Shown here: in pieces, positions 1 through 5,700 of the stretch | Numbering within the stretch: position 1 is the first letter of the stretch | Layout: each line of letters opens with the position of its first letter | From: Candidatus Thorarchaeota archaeon SMTZ1-83 | GTDB taxonomy: Archaea; Asgardarchaeota; Thorarchaeia; Thorarchaeales; Thorarchaeaceae | Assembly: GCA_001563325.1 (NCBI GenBank) | Contig: LRSK01000125.1 | Span: 1 to 5,700, forward strand | Length of the DNA stretch: 5,700 nt | Direction of reading: 5' to 3' | Notes under the pieces: generated by a model | What the model was told of the DNA's origin: nothing | The model's input: only the letters and a program-made list of their open reading frames with translations | The model's database searches: none | Program-made: the position numbers and the translations under genes

Positions 1-1765
1 TTTTGAGGGCCTCTGCGGACGGGACTCCCGTTACCCGATTCCAACCTCTGTAGTCATAGTAATCGTTCAGCTGCAATTCAATGTCGGGTGCGAAGTCGTC
101 AGTTGCATGATCAGGAAGAGGATGCAAGAGGGGTTCGGGAAGATTGTCGTCAGCACCAGTGAGGCCACATTTCAAGTTAAACAGGCGCTTCAAAGTGACT
201 GCTCTGGCTCCGATTCTCAGGATATCTTCGATGCTGTAGGAGCCCCCAGTCGCCTTGTTCAGAAGCTCAATCATGGTCTGAGGAGATACTATCGCGAAAT
301 GACACATTATTAAGGAGTCGAAGAACGCTCTGAAGTCCTGGGCTCTTGCAGCCGTTTCTCCCTTCCCTTCATTCTCAAGTCTATCACCAGAGTAGATTCC
401 AACTTCTCGAACGTCAACCCCCATGTCAATGGAGTACATGTCGCCTTCAAGATGGGTTGCACCTCTTGATGCAACTGCGTAGACTGTGGCCATTCCGGCG
501 AAAGCTCTTGGATCGTGGTTAGGAATTTCCATACCCTTCACCTGTAATGCCAGTTCAGGAACATTGTGCTTCTGTGCGAAGCTCATGGAGCCCTCGGCGA
601 GCTCAGCGCCAACTCCGCTTCGGTTAGCAATTGCGTGGATTAGCTTCACCACTCTCTCAGGGTCATTCCATTCAAGTCCCCAGTCGAGCTTGCCCAAATC
701 GCACAGGTAAGTAGCGAATGATATAGTACTGCCACAGCTGATTGTATCCATGCCATGCTGGTTACAGAGATAGTTCATCAGTGAAACTTTCCTCAAATCG
801 GAAATCAGTAGTCCTGTGCCAAAAGATGCAATCGTCTGAAACTCGGGTCCTGCAACTCTGCTCATTCCAAACTCCGGAAGGGAGACAACCCTTCCACACC
901 CAATGGGACATGAATAGCATGCCGTACGACCGGTAAGGAACTCCTTCATGGTCGCGGCGGTCAGCCCGTCGGCCTCGAATTCGGTTTCCTGAAAGTACTT
1001 GATTGGCATATCGTTGAACATGATCCCGACGTCTACATATAGGGAGGTGCCCATGTCCCTAAGATGATGCATGGCGTCCCCCAGAACTTTGGAGGATTCT
1101 CGTGCAAGTGCTACAAAACCTTCTCTATCGGCCAACTCTACTCTTTGATTTCCCTCGACTGCGATTGCCTTGAGATTCTTAGATCCCATTACAGCACCAA
1201 GACCACACCTTGCAGCAAGTCTCTCATCAGTAACTATGCCAGCAAACCTGACGAGTTTCTCTCCGGCGGGTCCAATACATGCAGTTCTAATCCGACCGAG
1301 TTTCTTACGAAGTCGCTCCTGTGTTTCACCGGTCTTCATCCCCCACATGTCCGATGCGGAGTGTATCTCTGTGTCTGCGTCCTTGATGTGGAGATAGACG
1401 GGCTCTTTCGCTTGGCCCCTGATTAGAACGCCATCAAAACCTGAGAACTTCAACTTTACTCCAAAGTGCCCTCCGACATGTGACTCGCCCCAGAAACCAG
1501 TAAGAGGAGACTTTCCACACACCACTAGACGACCGGTGCTTGGAGCCAGAGTGCCCGTCAGGGGACCTGTCATATAGAGAAGCATATTGTCGGGACCTAG
1601 TGGGTCCACTCGGGCATCCATGAGATCATATAGTAGCCGGCTTGCGTAGCCGCTACCTCCGACAAACTGATTCGCGATCTTGGAGTCGAGTGGTATGATG
1701 GACGTGGCCTGTGCTGTGAGGTCTATTTCGAGAATCTTGCCCATGTACCCGTTCAGATGGCTCAC
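1..1765 (-). CDS. Aldehyde:ferredoxin oxidoreductase (tungsten/molybdenum-bispyranopterin enzyme), C-terminus cut by window edge
   Basis: An uninterrupted reading frame runs off the left edge, giving 581 residues counted from ATG 1744. The family is usually about 600-620 long, so only the last few tens of residues are missing. Numbered from that ATG, GGSGYASRLLYD (29-40) and a GGHFGVKLKFSGFDG block (91-105) match the N-terminal pterin-binding domain. C276-x2-C279-x3-C283 plus C481 fit the four [4Fe-4S] ligands. E301 and H431 fall where the Pyrococcus furiosus enzyme has its active-site Glu313 and His448 (from memory), and HDPRA lies at 410-414. The family oxidises aldehydes to carboxylic acids in the cytoplasm, passing electrons to ferredoxin. 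The start is uncertain. GTG 1765 adds VSHLNGY, restoring the family's usual residues before GxxGK, and lies 3 bases after the aldolase stop. ATG 1744 is the alternative, but the nearest AGGTGA-like site (1761-1766) is 16 bases away from it. As last gene seen in the block, it may oxidise the aldehyde released by the aldolase (inference). The subfamily and the metal cannot be told. Confidence 0.95.
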   Translation of the reverse strand, partial: MSHLNGYMGKILEIDLTAQATSIIPLDSKIANQFVGGSGYASRLLYDLMDARVDPLGPDNMLLYMTGPLTGTLAPSTGRLVVCGKSPLTGFWGESHVGGHFGVKLKFSGFDGVLIRGQAKEPVYLHIKDADTEIHSASDMWGMKTGETQERLRKKLGRIRTACIGPAGEKLVRFAGIVTDERLAARCGLGAVMGSKNLKAIAVEGNQRVELADREGFVALARESSKVLGDAMHHLRDMGTSLYVDVGIMFNDMPIKYFQETEFEADGLTAATMKEFLTGRTACYSCPIGCGRVVSLPEFGMSRVAGPEFQTIASFGTGLLISDLRKVSLMNYLCNQHGMDTISCGSTISFATYLCDLGKLDWGLEWNDPERVVKLIHAIANRSGVGAELAEGSMSFAQKHNVPELALQVKGMEIPNHDPRAFAGMATVYAVASRGATHLEGDMYSIDMGVDVREVGIYSGDRLENEGKGETAARAQDFRAFFDSLIMCHFAIVSPQTMIELLNKATGGSYSIEDILRIGARAVTLKRLFNLKCGLTGADDNLPEPLLHPLPDHATDDFAPDIELQLNDYYDYRGWNRVTGVPSAEALK

Positions 1766-1768
1766 CTT

Positions 1769-2404
1769 CTAGAAATCGCGCATGATCTCCCAGAGGTCTG
1801 CCTCGTCCTCAACGACATCCTCAGGCAGATTAATCGGATTACCAATCTGCTTGGCCAGAAGATAGATTCTGCAGGTCCTCTCAAGAAGAATGGCCTTCTC
1901 CATGGCCTTCCGAATCGTCTTTGCGCAGCAGATGGCACCATGATTTGCTATCAGGACTGCGCTTCTCATATCCATTGCCTCAACAACATTCTTGGCCAGC
2001 TCCTTCGTGCCAGGCATCGCATAGGAAGTGACTCTGATCTCGCCGCCAAGTTTTGGAACGACCTCATCAAGTACTGGTGGAAGTGGCATATGAAGCAGAG
2101 CGAGAGCTGTAGTGTAGATGCTGTGAGAATGGACGACTGCTCCCACATCTTCCCTCTGTCGATAAATCTCAAGGTGAGTTGGGGTCTCAACACTGGGATT
2201 CAGCTCTCCCTCGACTACGTTACCCTCCAAGTCAAGAACCATTATGTTCTCCGCTGTCATCGTTGAATACTGAACAGAGCTTGGAGTGATCAGCACATGG
2301 TCACCAACTCTTAGGCTGGCATTGCCAGAGGAGCCAACAACCAGGTCGTTTTCCACCATCTCCTTGCAGATCTGAAGTAGCTCCTTCTTCTCTTTGTCGT
2401 ACAT
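1769..2404 (-). CDS. Class II (zinc) aldolase, fuculose-1-phosphate aldolase / AraD-like family
   Basis: This 211-residue protein covers the whole class II aldolase/adducin domain and has the length typical of L-fuculose-1-phosphate aldolase. GSSGNASLR (24-32) and NPSVET (69-74) form the phosphate-binding loops. E73, H92, H94 (VVHSHS) and H155 (ANHGA) sit at the positions of FucA's catalytic glutamate and three zinc-binding histidines. The family makes a zinc-stabilised enediolate and cleaves ketose-1-phosphates to dihydroxyacetone phosphate and a short aldehyde. Relatives act on rhamnulose-1-phosphate or methylthioribulose/deoxyribulose-1-phosphate, or decarboxylate 3-oxo-tetronate-4-phosphate. 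Substrate is therefore not fixed by the fold, and position 113, a tyrosine in FucA, is Asp here (VLDEVVP). The ATG shares one base with the kinase stop (TAATG) and has GGTGA at 2411-2415, so it is translationally coupled to the kinase. A kinase before it and an aldehyde oxidoreductase after it fit an aldolase acting on a phosphorylated sugar. Confidence 0.93.
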   Translation of the reverse strand: MYDKEKKELLQICKEMVENDLVVGSSGNASLRVGDHVLITPSSVQYSTMTAENIMVLDLEGNVVEGELNPSVETPTHLEIYRQREDVGAVVHSHSIYTTALALLHMPLPPVLDEVVPKLGGEIRVTSYAMPGTKELAKNVVEAMDMRSAVLIANHGAICCAKTIRKAMEKAILLERTCRIYLLAKQIGNPINLPEDVVEDEADLWEIMRDF

Positions 2405-3906
2405 TAGTCCTCACCCAATGACCATATCTCCTTCCAGCGAGTGTAGTAAGATTCGTATTCACGTTGGCGTTCATCTGGTTCGAAGTCAGGCTGCCAGCTC
2501 ACCATGTTCTTGGCCGTTTCTTCGATACTCGAATACAAGCCAATCCCAGCAGCTGCGCATATAGCAGCACCAAGAAGACTGCCTTCCGGTTGCTGGGGGG
2601 TTCTGACTGGGTGACCTAGCACATTCGCCAGGATCTGAAGCCAGACGCTTGACCTCGTCACCCCTCCGACTGCCTTCACAGAGGTGGATTGTCTGAAGTT
2701 GTTCAGTTGCTCGTAGTTGCCTCTAACAGAGTATGCGATGTTCTCCAGTACAGCATGAATCAGATTCGCCGAATTGAGAGGAATGACCCCTGGCAGAGCA
2801 GGTTGTGGAAAATGCACCCTAGCAAAGGGAATGTCAGTCATTCGCTGAGTATCCATGACCCTTGGCCCGAGCGCGGCATAGGTTTCGTGACTACCTGGGG
2901 GGATCTCCTTCAATATCTCAGGCAGACTGCTGAAGGTTTCCTCTCGGCAACGTTCCGGGTTCTCTGCTCTGTCACACAGAAAGTCAATTACCCATTCTAT
3001 GTAAGCTCCTGTCAGCATCGCATTGCTTTCGAGTGTCCACAGTTCAGGAATCATATGAGGAGCCGACCATATCTTCTGTCCACTTGAGCAGACTGGTTCT
3101 CGCACAACCATCATAACAGGCGTTGTACTGCCAGCAACGACAACAACCTCACCGGCTTCCGCTTGACACGTAAGCAATGCACAGTGAGTGTCAGCACCCC
3201 CTTGAACCACAGGAAGTCCTTCAGGCAGCTTGCATTCCTTGAACGCTGTTGATGAAACCTCGGCTACGACATAACCCGCACAGTGAATCTCGGGAAGGAT
3301 GCTTCTCTCAATGCCGACCACAGACAGTATCTCATCACTCCACTTGCGAGTTCTGATGTTCAGAAGACCAGTAGCACTTGCCGAAGACGGCTCAGTGGAG
3401 AACTCTCCACTCAGCCTGTATGTGATCCAGTCACTGATGGGCAGAAGATGTGCCACAGCTTCACGAATTTCAGGCTCCTCTTCCTCAAACCATGCAAGTT
3501 TCGATGCTGCAAACATCATTGGGGGCCAGCAGCCTGTAATCTCCAAGAACTTCTCACCAAGAGCCTCCTCAATGATGTATTGTGTCATTGCGCCCCTTGC
3601 GTCACTGTTTGGCCCCCCGTGTAGCTCTTTTCCGTCAGCGTCAAGCAGCACAATTCCATGGCGCTGACTTGTGGTAGAAACAGCCTCCAGTTTCGAAGCA
3701 GGAATGCCCGCTTTCTTCAAGGCTTCTTTGGTCACTGTGCATATCAAGTCCCAGAACTCAGATGGTTGGAACTCCTTTGCTATCTCGAGATAGAGAGGGG
3801 TCTCGTAGCTCCAAGAACGTCTGCTTAGACCCAAGACCTCTCCATTCTTTCCAACTATCATGCACCGTACACCGCCAGTACCAGCATCAATAGAAGCAAC
3901 GGCCAA
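2404..3906 (-). CDS. FGGY-family carbohydrate kinase, LsrK (autoinducer-2 kinase)-like
   Basis: The 500 residues span both FGGY actin-fold domains. DAGTGGVR (7-14) is the first phosphate-binding loop. QRHG (81-84), NSDAR (100-104) and GGADTH (236-241, with D239 as likely catalytic base) line the substrate site. GGVTRSSVWLQILANVLGHPV (414-434) is the C-terminal ATP-binding signature. Resemblance to E. coli LsrK, from memory, is marked: ISDWITYRLSGE, a TGLLN-type segment, HMIPE, and the C-terminal YTRWKEIW. LsrK phosphorylates the quorum signal precursor DPD at C5; other FGGY kinases act on xylulose, fuculose, rhamnulose, glycerol and similar polyols. Which substrate applies here is unknown. 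The start is TTG. The first internal ATG would delete the phosphate loop, and GGAGG at 3915-3919 lies 8 bases upstream of the TTG, so TTG is well supported. Only one base separates it from the dehydrogenase stop, and its own stop overlaps the aldolase ATG. The window shows no LsrF, LsrG or Lsr transporter. Confidence 0.94.
   Translation of the reverse strand: MAVASIDAGTGGVRCMIVGKNGEVLGLSRRSWSYETPLYLEIAKEFQPSEFWDLICTVTKEALKKAGIPASKLEAVSTTSQRHGIVLLDADGKELHGGPNSDARGAMTQYIIEEALGEKFLEITGCWPPMMFAASKLAWFEEEEPEIREAVAHLLPISDWITYRLSGEFSTEPSSASATGLLNIRTRKWSDEILSVVGIERSILPEIHCAGYVVAEVSSTAFKECKLPEGLPVVQGGADTHCALLTCQAEAGEVVVVAGSTTPVMMVVREPVCSSGQKIWSAPHMIPELWTLESNAMLTGAYIEWVIDFLCDRAENPERCREETFSSLPEILKEIPPGSHETYAALGPRVMDTQRMTDIPFARVHFPQPALPGVIPLNSANLIHAVLENIAYSVRGNYEQLNNFRQSTSVKAVGGVTRSSVWLQILANVLGHPVRTPQQPEGSLLGAAICAAAGIGLYSSIEETAKNMVSWQPDFEPDERQREYESYYTRWKEIWSLGED
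2411..2415 (-). promoter_or_regulatory. Ribosome binding site of the aldolase gene
   Basis: GGTGA on the minus strand, 6 bases before ATG 2404, within the 3' end of the kinase gene. Together with the TAATG stop/start overlap it indicates translational coupling. Confidence 0.6.
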
Positions 3907-3907
3907 T

Positions 3908-4918
3908 TCAGCTCCCTCCGCCGTTCAGGACCTCTGGGTTGAGTATGTTCTTTGGCCTACCGCCTGAGAGAATTGCCTTGATATCTTCTGCAATCATCAG
4001 TGACTGTTTCTCAACTGTGTCAATAGTGTTGCCACCGATATGCGGTGTCACTGTGACATTATCCAATTCCAAGAATTCGTTGTCACAGTCGACAGGCTCC
4101 ATTGAGAACACGTCGAGGCCAGCACCGGCAATAACACCTGTTTCAAGAGCCACCTTCAGGGCGGCTTCATCGGTTATCGATGCGCGTGCGGTGTTGATAA
4201 AGATGGCCGTCTTCTTCATCACGGCAAACTGTTCGGCCCCGAGCATTCCTATGGTTTCTTCCGTCTGTGGACAATGAATAGACACTATGTCGGACTCGCG
4301 CAGCAGTTCTTCGAGCTCAACAGCTCTGGCCCCAACCTCCTCTAGCCGCTCTGATGCTACGTAGGGATCTGTGACAAGAAGATTCACTCCAAATGCATTC
4401 AACCGCTTGGCTACCTCAATTCCAATCTGTCCGAGCCCAATGATTCCAACAGTCTTTCCTTGAAGCTCAAAGCCCGTCGTCATCTTGTACATCTTGCCAA
4501 AGTCTGAGAAGTCGTCAACCATGAAGTCATTCTTGAGAAGCCTCTCTGCTCTGATGATTCTTCTGGCCTGACTCAGAATCAGTGCAATCGTCAATTCGGC
4601 AACTGCAATAGTGTTCCTTCCAGGTGCGGCGAGAACAGGAATTCCCTTTGCTGTCGCCGCAGGAACTGAGATGTTGTTAGGGCTATTCCTTACCGAAGCA
4701 ATGACCTTGAGGTTTGTTCCCCCAATGACTTCCTCTTTGACCTCATCACCCTCTACGACGACGATGTCATATCCTCCCTCGTTGATGACATTGAGAATCT
4801 TGCCACCAAGGTAGAGCTTGCCAGTTTCCAGCCAGCTCCGATGATCGACCTCAAGACCCGCCTCCTTCAATATCGTGAGTCCTGACTCGGAGAAGGGTGC
4901 GGTTATGAGGACCTTCAT
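3908..4918 (-). CDS. D-isomer-specific 2-hydroxyacid dehydrogenase (phosphoglycerate dehydrogenase-like, no ACT domain)
   Basis: Starting at ATG 4918 the protein has 336 residues. An upstream in-frame ATG at 4939 would add seven (MEPGGQN), but AGGTGG at 4926-4931 lies exactly 7 bases before ATG 4918, so 4918 is chosen. The N-terminal part forms the split substrate-binding domain. GLGQIG (161-166) is the Rossmann NAD-binding motif, and D184 (VTDPY) at the end of the next strand indicates NAD(H) rather than NADP(H). R245 (NTAR), E274 (SMEP) and H293 (TPHIGG) are the catalytic triad. The family interconverts D-2-hydroxyacids with 2-oxoacids; examples are 3-phosphoglycerate, glycerate/glyoxylate, D-lactate and erythronate-4-phosphate. 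The ACT domain of serine-feedback-regulated enzymes is absent and the gene sits with sugar-catabolic enzymes, so a catabolic role is more likely than serine synthesis (inference). After R245 the usual glycine is alanine (TARAS). It is followed one base later by the kinase TTG. Confidence 0.93.
   Translation of the reverse strand: MKVLITAPFSESGLTILKEAGLEVDHRSWLETGKLYLGGKILNVINEGGYDIVVVEGDEVKEEVIGGTNLKVIASVRNSPNNISVPAATAKGIPVLAAPGRNTIAVAELTIALILSQARRIIRAERLLKNDFMVDDFSDFGKMYKMTTGFELQGKTVGIIGLGQIGIEVAKRLNAFGVNLLVTDPYVASERLEEVGARAVELEELLRESDIVSIHCPQTEETIGMLGAEQFAVMKKTAIFINTARASITDEAALKVALETGVIAGAGLDVFSMEPVDCDNEFLELDNVTVTPHIGGNTIDTVEKQSLMIAEDIKAILSGGRPKNILNPEVLNGGGS
3915..3919 (-). promoter_or_regulatory. 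Ribosome binding site of the kinase gene (TTG start)
   Basis: GGAGG on the minus strand, 8 bases before TTG 3906, embedded in the last codons of the dehydrogenase. It supports the non-ATG start that keeps the DAGTGG phosphate-binding loop. Confidence 0.7.
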
Positions 4919-4925
4919 GTTCTGT

Positions 4926-4931
4926 CCACCT
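4926..4931 (-). promoter_or_regulatory. Ribosome binding site of the dehydrogenase gene
   Basis: AGGTGG on the minus strand, 7 bases before ATG 4918. It lies inside the extension that a start at 4939 would require, so it selects the shorter protein beginning MKVLITAPF. Confidence 0.7.
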
Positions 4932-4959
4932 GGTTCCAATCGGTCTACGCATATGAAAG

Positions 4960-5292
4960 CTAGAGCATCAACTTCTGCAGCTTCAGCAAATCCGGCACCT
5001 CACCTTTCGTTTTCAGCTTGCCGGCCTGATAAGCTGCCATTGGACTCTCGCTCTTGTCCATGATTCTGAAGAAGACAGCTGAGTCCATTGTCACGGTCAT
5101 CTCTGCATCCGTAGTTCCTTCTGTCACTTCTAGCAGTTCGGCGTCACCAATTCGCATGTAAATCTGCATGTCGATATCGGGGAACACAAATTGCAGAGTC
5201 TTGTTGAATTCCTTGAACCGGCGTTGAATCTTCGGATCATCAAATCGTTTGCCCAGTTCACGGATTTGAGCGATAATCTCGTCATTTGTCAT
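4960..5292 (-). CDS. SCP2 sterol-carrier-type small protein
   Basis: This is a 110-residue protein beginning MTNDEIIAQ. The frame is open as far as 5412, but AGGTG at 5298-5302 lies 5 bases before ATG 5292. The 40 residues upstream are low-quality, basic and rich in His/Asn, so they are judged untranslated. Its core fits the SCP2 fold: a predicted strand pair (MQIYMRIGDAELLEV), then EMTVTMDSAVFFRIM, then the family's C-terminal signature of a short helix followed by YQAGKLKTKGE (about 88-98) and a LLKLQKLML tail. SCP2 domains bind hydrophobic ligands such as sterols, fatty acids or acyl-CoA in a tunnel. In prokaryotes most are stand-alone and functionally unassigned. No signal peptide or membrane segment is seen, so a cytoplasmic location is expected. 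It is the first gene of the minus-strand block, 41 bases ahead of the dehydrogenase, with no obvious terminator between. Its link to sugar/aldehyde enzymes is unexplained. Confidence 0.88.
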   Translation of the reverse strand: MTNDEIIAQIRELGKRFDDPKIQRRFKEFNKTLQFVFPDIDMQIYMRIGDAELLEVTEGTTDAEMTVTMDSAVFFRIMDKSESPMAAYQAGKLKTKGEVPDLLKLQKLML

Positions 5293-5297
5293 GGTAG

Positions 5298-5302
5298 CAC
5301 CT
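5298..5302 (-). promoter_or_regulatory. Ribosome binding site of the SCP2 gene
   Basis: AGGTG on the minus strand, 5 bases before ATG 5292. It fixes the start and argues against the 40-residue upstream extension of the open frame. Confidence 0.6.
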
Positions 5303-5357
5303 GCACTAGCTGGATTGTGGGATGCGATAAATCTTCTCTGCACGATATGGTTGTTTC

Positions 5358-5401
5358 TTGTGGGAATGTGAGTTTGCCGCGCAAACCAGTTTGACCCACA
5401 A
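5358..5401. repeat. Nested inverted repeat in the divergent intergenic region
   Basis: The inner arms GTTTGC (5372-5377) and GCAAAC (5381-5386) are perfect and separated by CGC. The outer arms TTGTGGG (5358-5364) and CCCACAA (5395-5401) are also perfect, and their centre falls within half a base of the inner centre. Spacers between arms are 7 and 8 bases. The element ends 14 bases before the plus-strand TATA box. It could be an operator for a dimeric or tetrameric regulator of one or both transcription units. If the minus-strand transcript starts upstream of it, it could instead form a hairpin in the leader RNA. No run of T follows it, so a terminator is unlikely. Confidence 0.55.
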
Positions 5402-5411
5402 AAAGAATCCA

Positions 5412-5424
5412 CGTATTATATACA
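5412..5424 (-). promoter_or_regulatory. Possible minus-strand TATA element for the SCP2-to-AOR operon
   Basis: The same AT-rich block reads TGTATATAATAC on the minus strand and could drive the operon with a start near 5392, leaving a leader of about 100 bases. A weaker alternative is TTTATC at 5328-5333 on the minus strand. It would start transcription near 5305 and leave a short leader just containing the AGGTG site. The sequence does not decide between them. Confidence 0.3.
5416..5422 (+). promoter_or_regulatory. TATA box for the divergent ABC transporter gene
   Basis: TTATATA lies in an AT-rich stretch (5414-5422) within an otherwise mixed region. Its centre is about 26 bases upstream of ATG 5445, the standard archaeal TATA-to-start-site distance. 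This makes the transcript leaderless, which agrees with the absence of any Shine-Dalgarno sequence before either candidate ATG. Confidence 0.6.
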
Positions 5425-5444
5425 TTCTACTCTTGTGTTTATAC

Positions 5445-5700
5445 ATGTCATCTACAATGTCTGAACACGCAATAAAGATAGAAAGCCTGACCAAGAGATT
5501 CGGGGACATCATGGCCGTCGATGACCTCAGCCTTGAGATTGGTTGGGGTGAGCTGTTCGGTCTTCTTGGCCCTAACGGCGCAGGGAAGACAACGGTGATC
5601 AATGTTCTGAGCACACTACTTGAGCCTACTGATGGAGTTGCAGCTGTTGCAGACAATGATGTGATCTTTGGCGCTGACGAGGTGCGAAGAATCATCGGAG
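5445..5700 (+). CDS. ABC transporter ATP-binding protein, DrrA-like, N-terminal part only
   Basis: About 85 residues are visible before the right edge. They contain an A-loop region (TKRFGDIMAVDDLSLEI), a Walker A motif GPNGAGKTT, and the TLLEPTDG and VRRIIG segments typical of the DrrA/CcmA-type ATPases that energise small-molecule or drug exporters. Q-loop, signature and Walker B lie beyond the window. Two in-frame ATGs exist, at 5445 and 5457. Neither has a ribosome binding site. The first lies about 26 bases after the TATA box centre, so a leaderless transcript beginning at or next to ATG 5445 is the best reading. The gene is divergent from the minus-strand operon and need not be functionally linked to it. 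Its membrane partner would be expected downstream. Confidence 0.93.
   Translation, partial: MSSTMSEHAIKIESLTKRFGDIMAVDDLSLEIGWGELFGLLGPNGAGKTTVINVLSTLLEPTDGVAAVADNDVIFGADEVRRIIG

Noticed and set aside
1064..1426. 120-codon plus-strand open frame
   Set aside because: It overlaps the conserved AOR frame on the other strand, and its Ser/Cys-rich translation resembles no family I know.
1757..2266. 169-codon plus-strand open frame antisense to the aldolase
   Set aside because: It lies opposite a gene with an intact catalytic set; its translation has no recognisable domain and no ribosome binding site was found.
4919..4939. Upstream ATG of the dehydrogenase adding MEPGGQN
   Set aside because: The added codons contain the AGGTGG ribosome binding site for ATG 4918, and the family normally begins at the MKVLI strand.
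5358..5401. Reading the nested inverted repeat as a transcription terminator
   Set aside because: It lies between two divergent 5' ends and is not followed by a T-run on either strand.
5293..5412. N-terminal extension of the SCP2 protein by 40 residues
   Set aside because: The AGGTG site before ATG 5292 and the lack of any SCP2-like or signal-peptide character in the extension favour the shorter start.
5306..5695. 129-codon minus-strand open frame through the intergenic region and ABC gene
   Set aside because: It is the complement of the Walker A-containing ABC frame, and its low-complexity Ser/Pro-rich start is typical of a shadow frame.

Overview
The window carries a compact block of five genes on the minus strand (about positions 5292 down to 1). 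A divergent gene, cut by the right edge, starts at about 5445 on the plus strand. Base composition is mid-range, near 50% GC by eye. Several features point to an archaeon: a tungsten-type aldehyde:ferredoxin oxidoreductase, ribosome binding sites of the AGGTG/GGTGA type, and an apparently leaderless plus-strand gene whose ATG lies about 26 bases after a TATA box. An Asgard lineage such as Thorarchaeia would fit the look of the proteins, but this is an impression and was not tested.

In transcription order (right to left) the minus-strand block encodes: a small SCP2 sterol-carrier-type protein (5292-4960); a D-2-hydroxyacid / phosphoglycerate-type dehydrogenase (4918-3908); an FGGY carbohydrate kinase resembling the autoinducer-2 kinase LsrK (3906-2404, TTG start); a class II zinc aldolase of the fuculose-phosphate aldolase family (2404-1769); and an aldehyde:ferredoxin oxidoreductase (about 1765 to 1, C-terminus cut by the window edge). 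Intergenic gaps are 41, 1, -1 and about 3 bases, so the last four genes are almost certainly co-transcribed and translationally coupled. SCP2 very likely leads the same operon.

The enzymes suggest a catabolic route, which is inferred. The kinase would phosphorylate a sugar or sugar-like polyol or ketone. The aldolase would split the ketose phosphate into dihydroxyacetone phosphate and a short aldehyde. The oxidoreductase would oxidise that aldehyde to an acid while reducing ferredoxin. The dehydrogenase would interconvert a 2-hydroxyacid and a 2-oxoacid upstream or downstream of these steps. The true substrate cannot be read from the sequence.

The 152-base divergent intergenic region (5293-5444) holds a TATA box for the plus-strand gene and a nested, almost concentric inverted repeat (5358-5401) that could be an operator. 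The plus-strand gene is the N-terminal part of a DrrA-type ABC transporter ATPase. I see no RNA gene, CRISPR array, insertion sequence or terminator.
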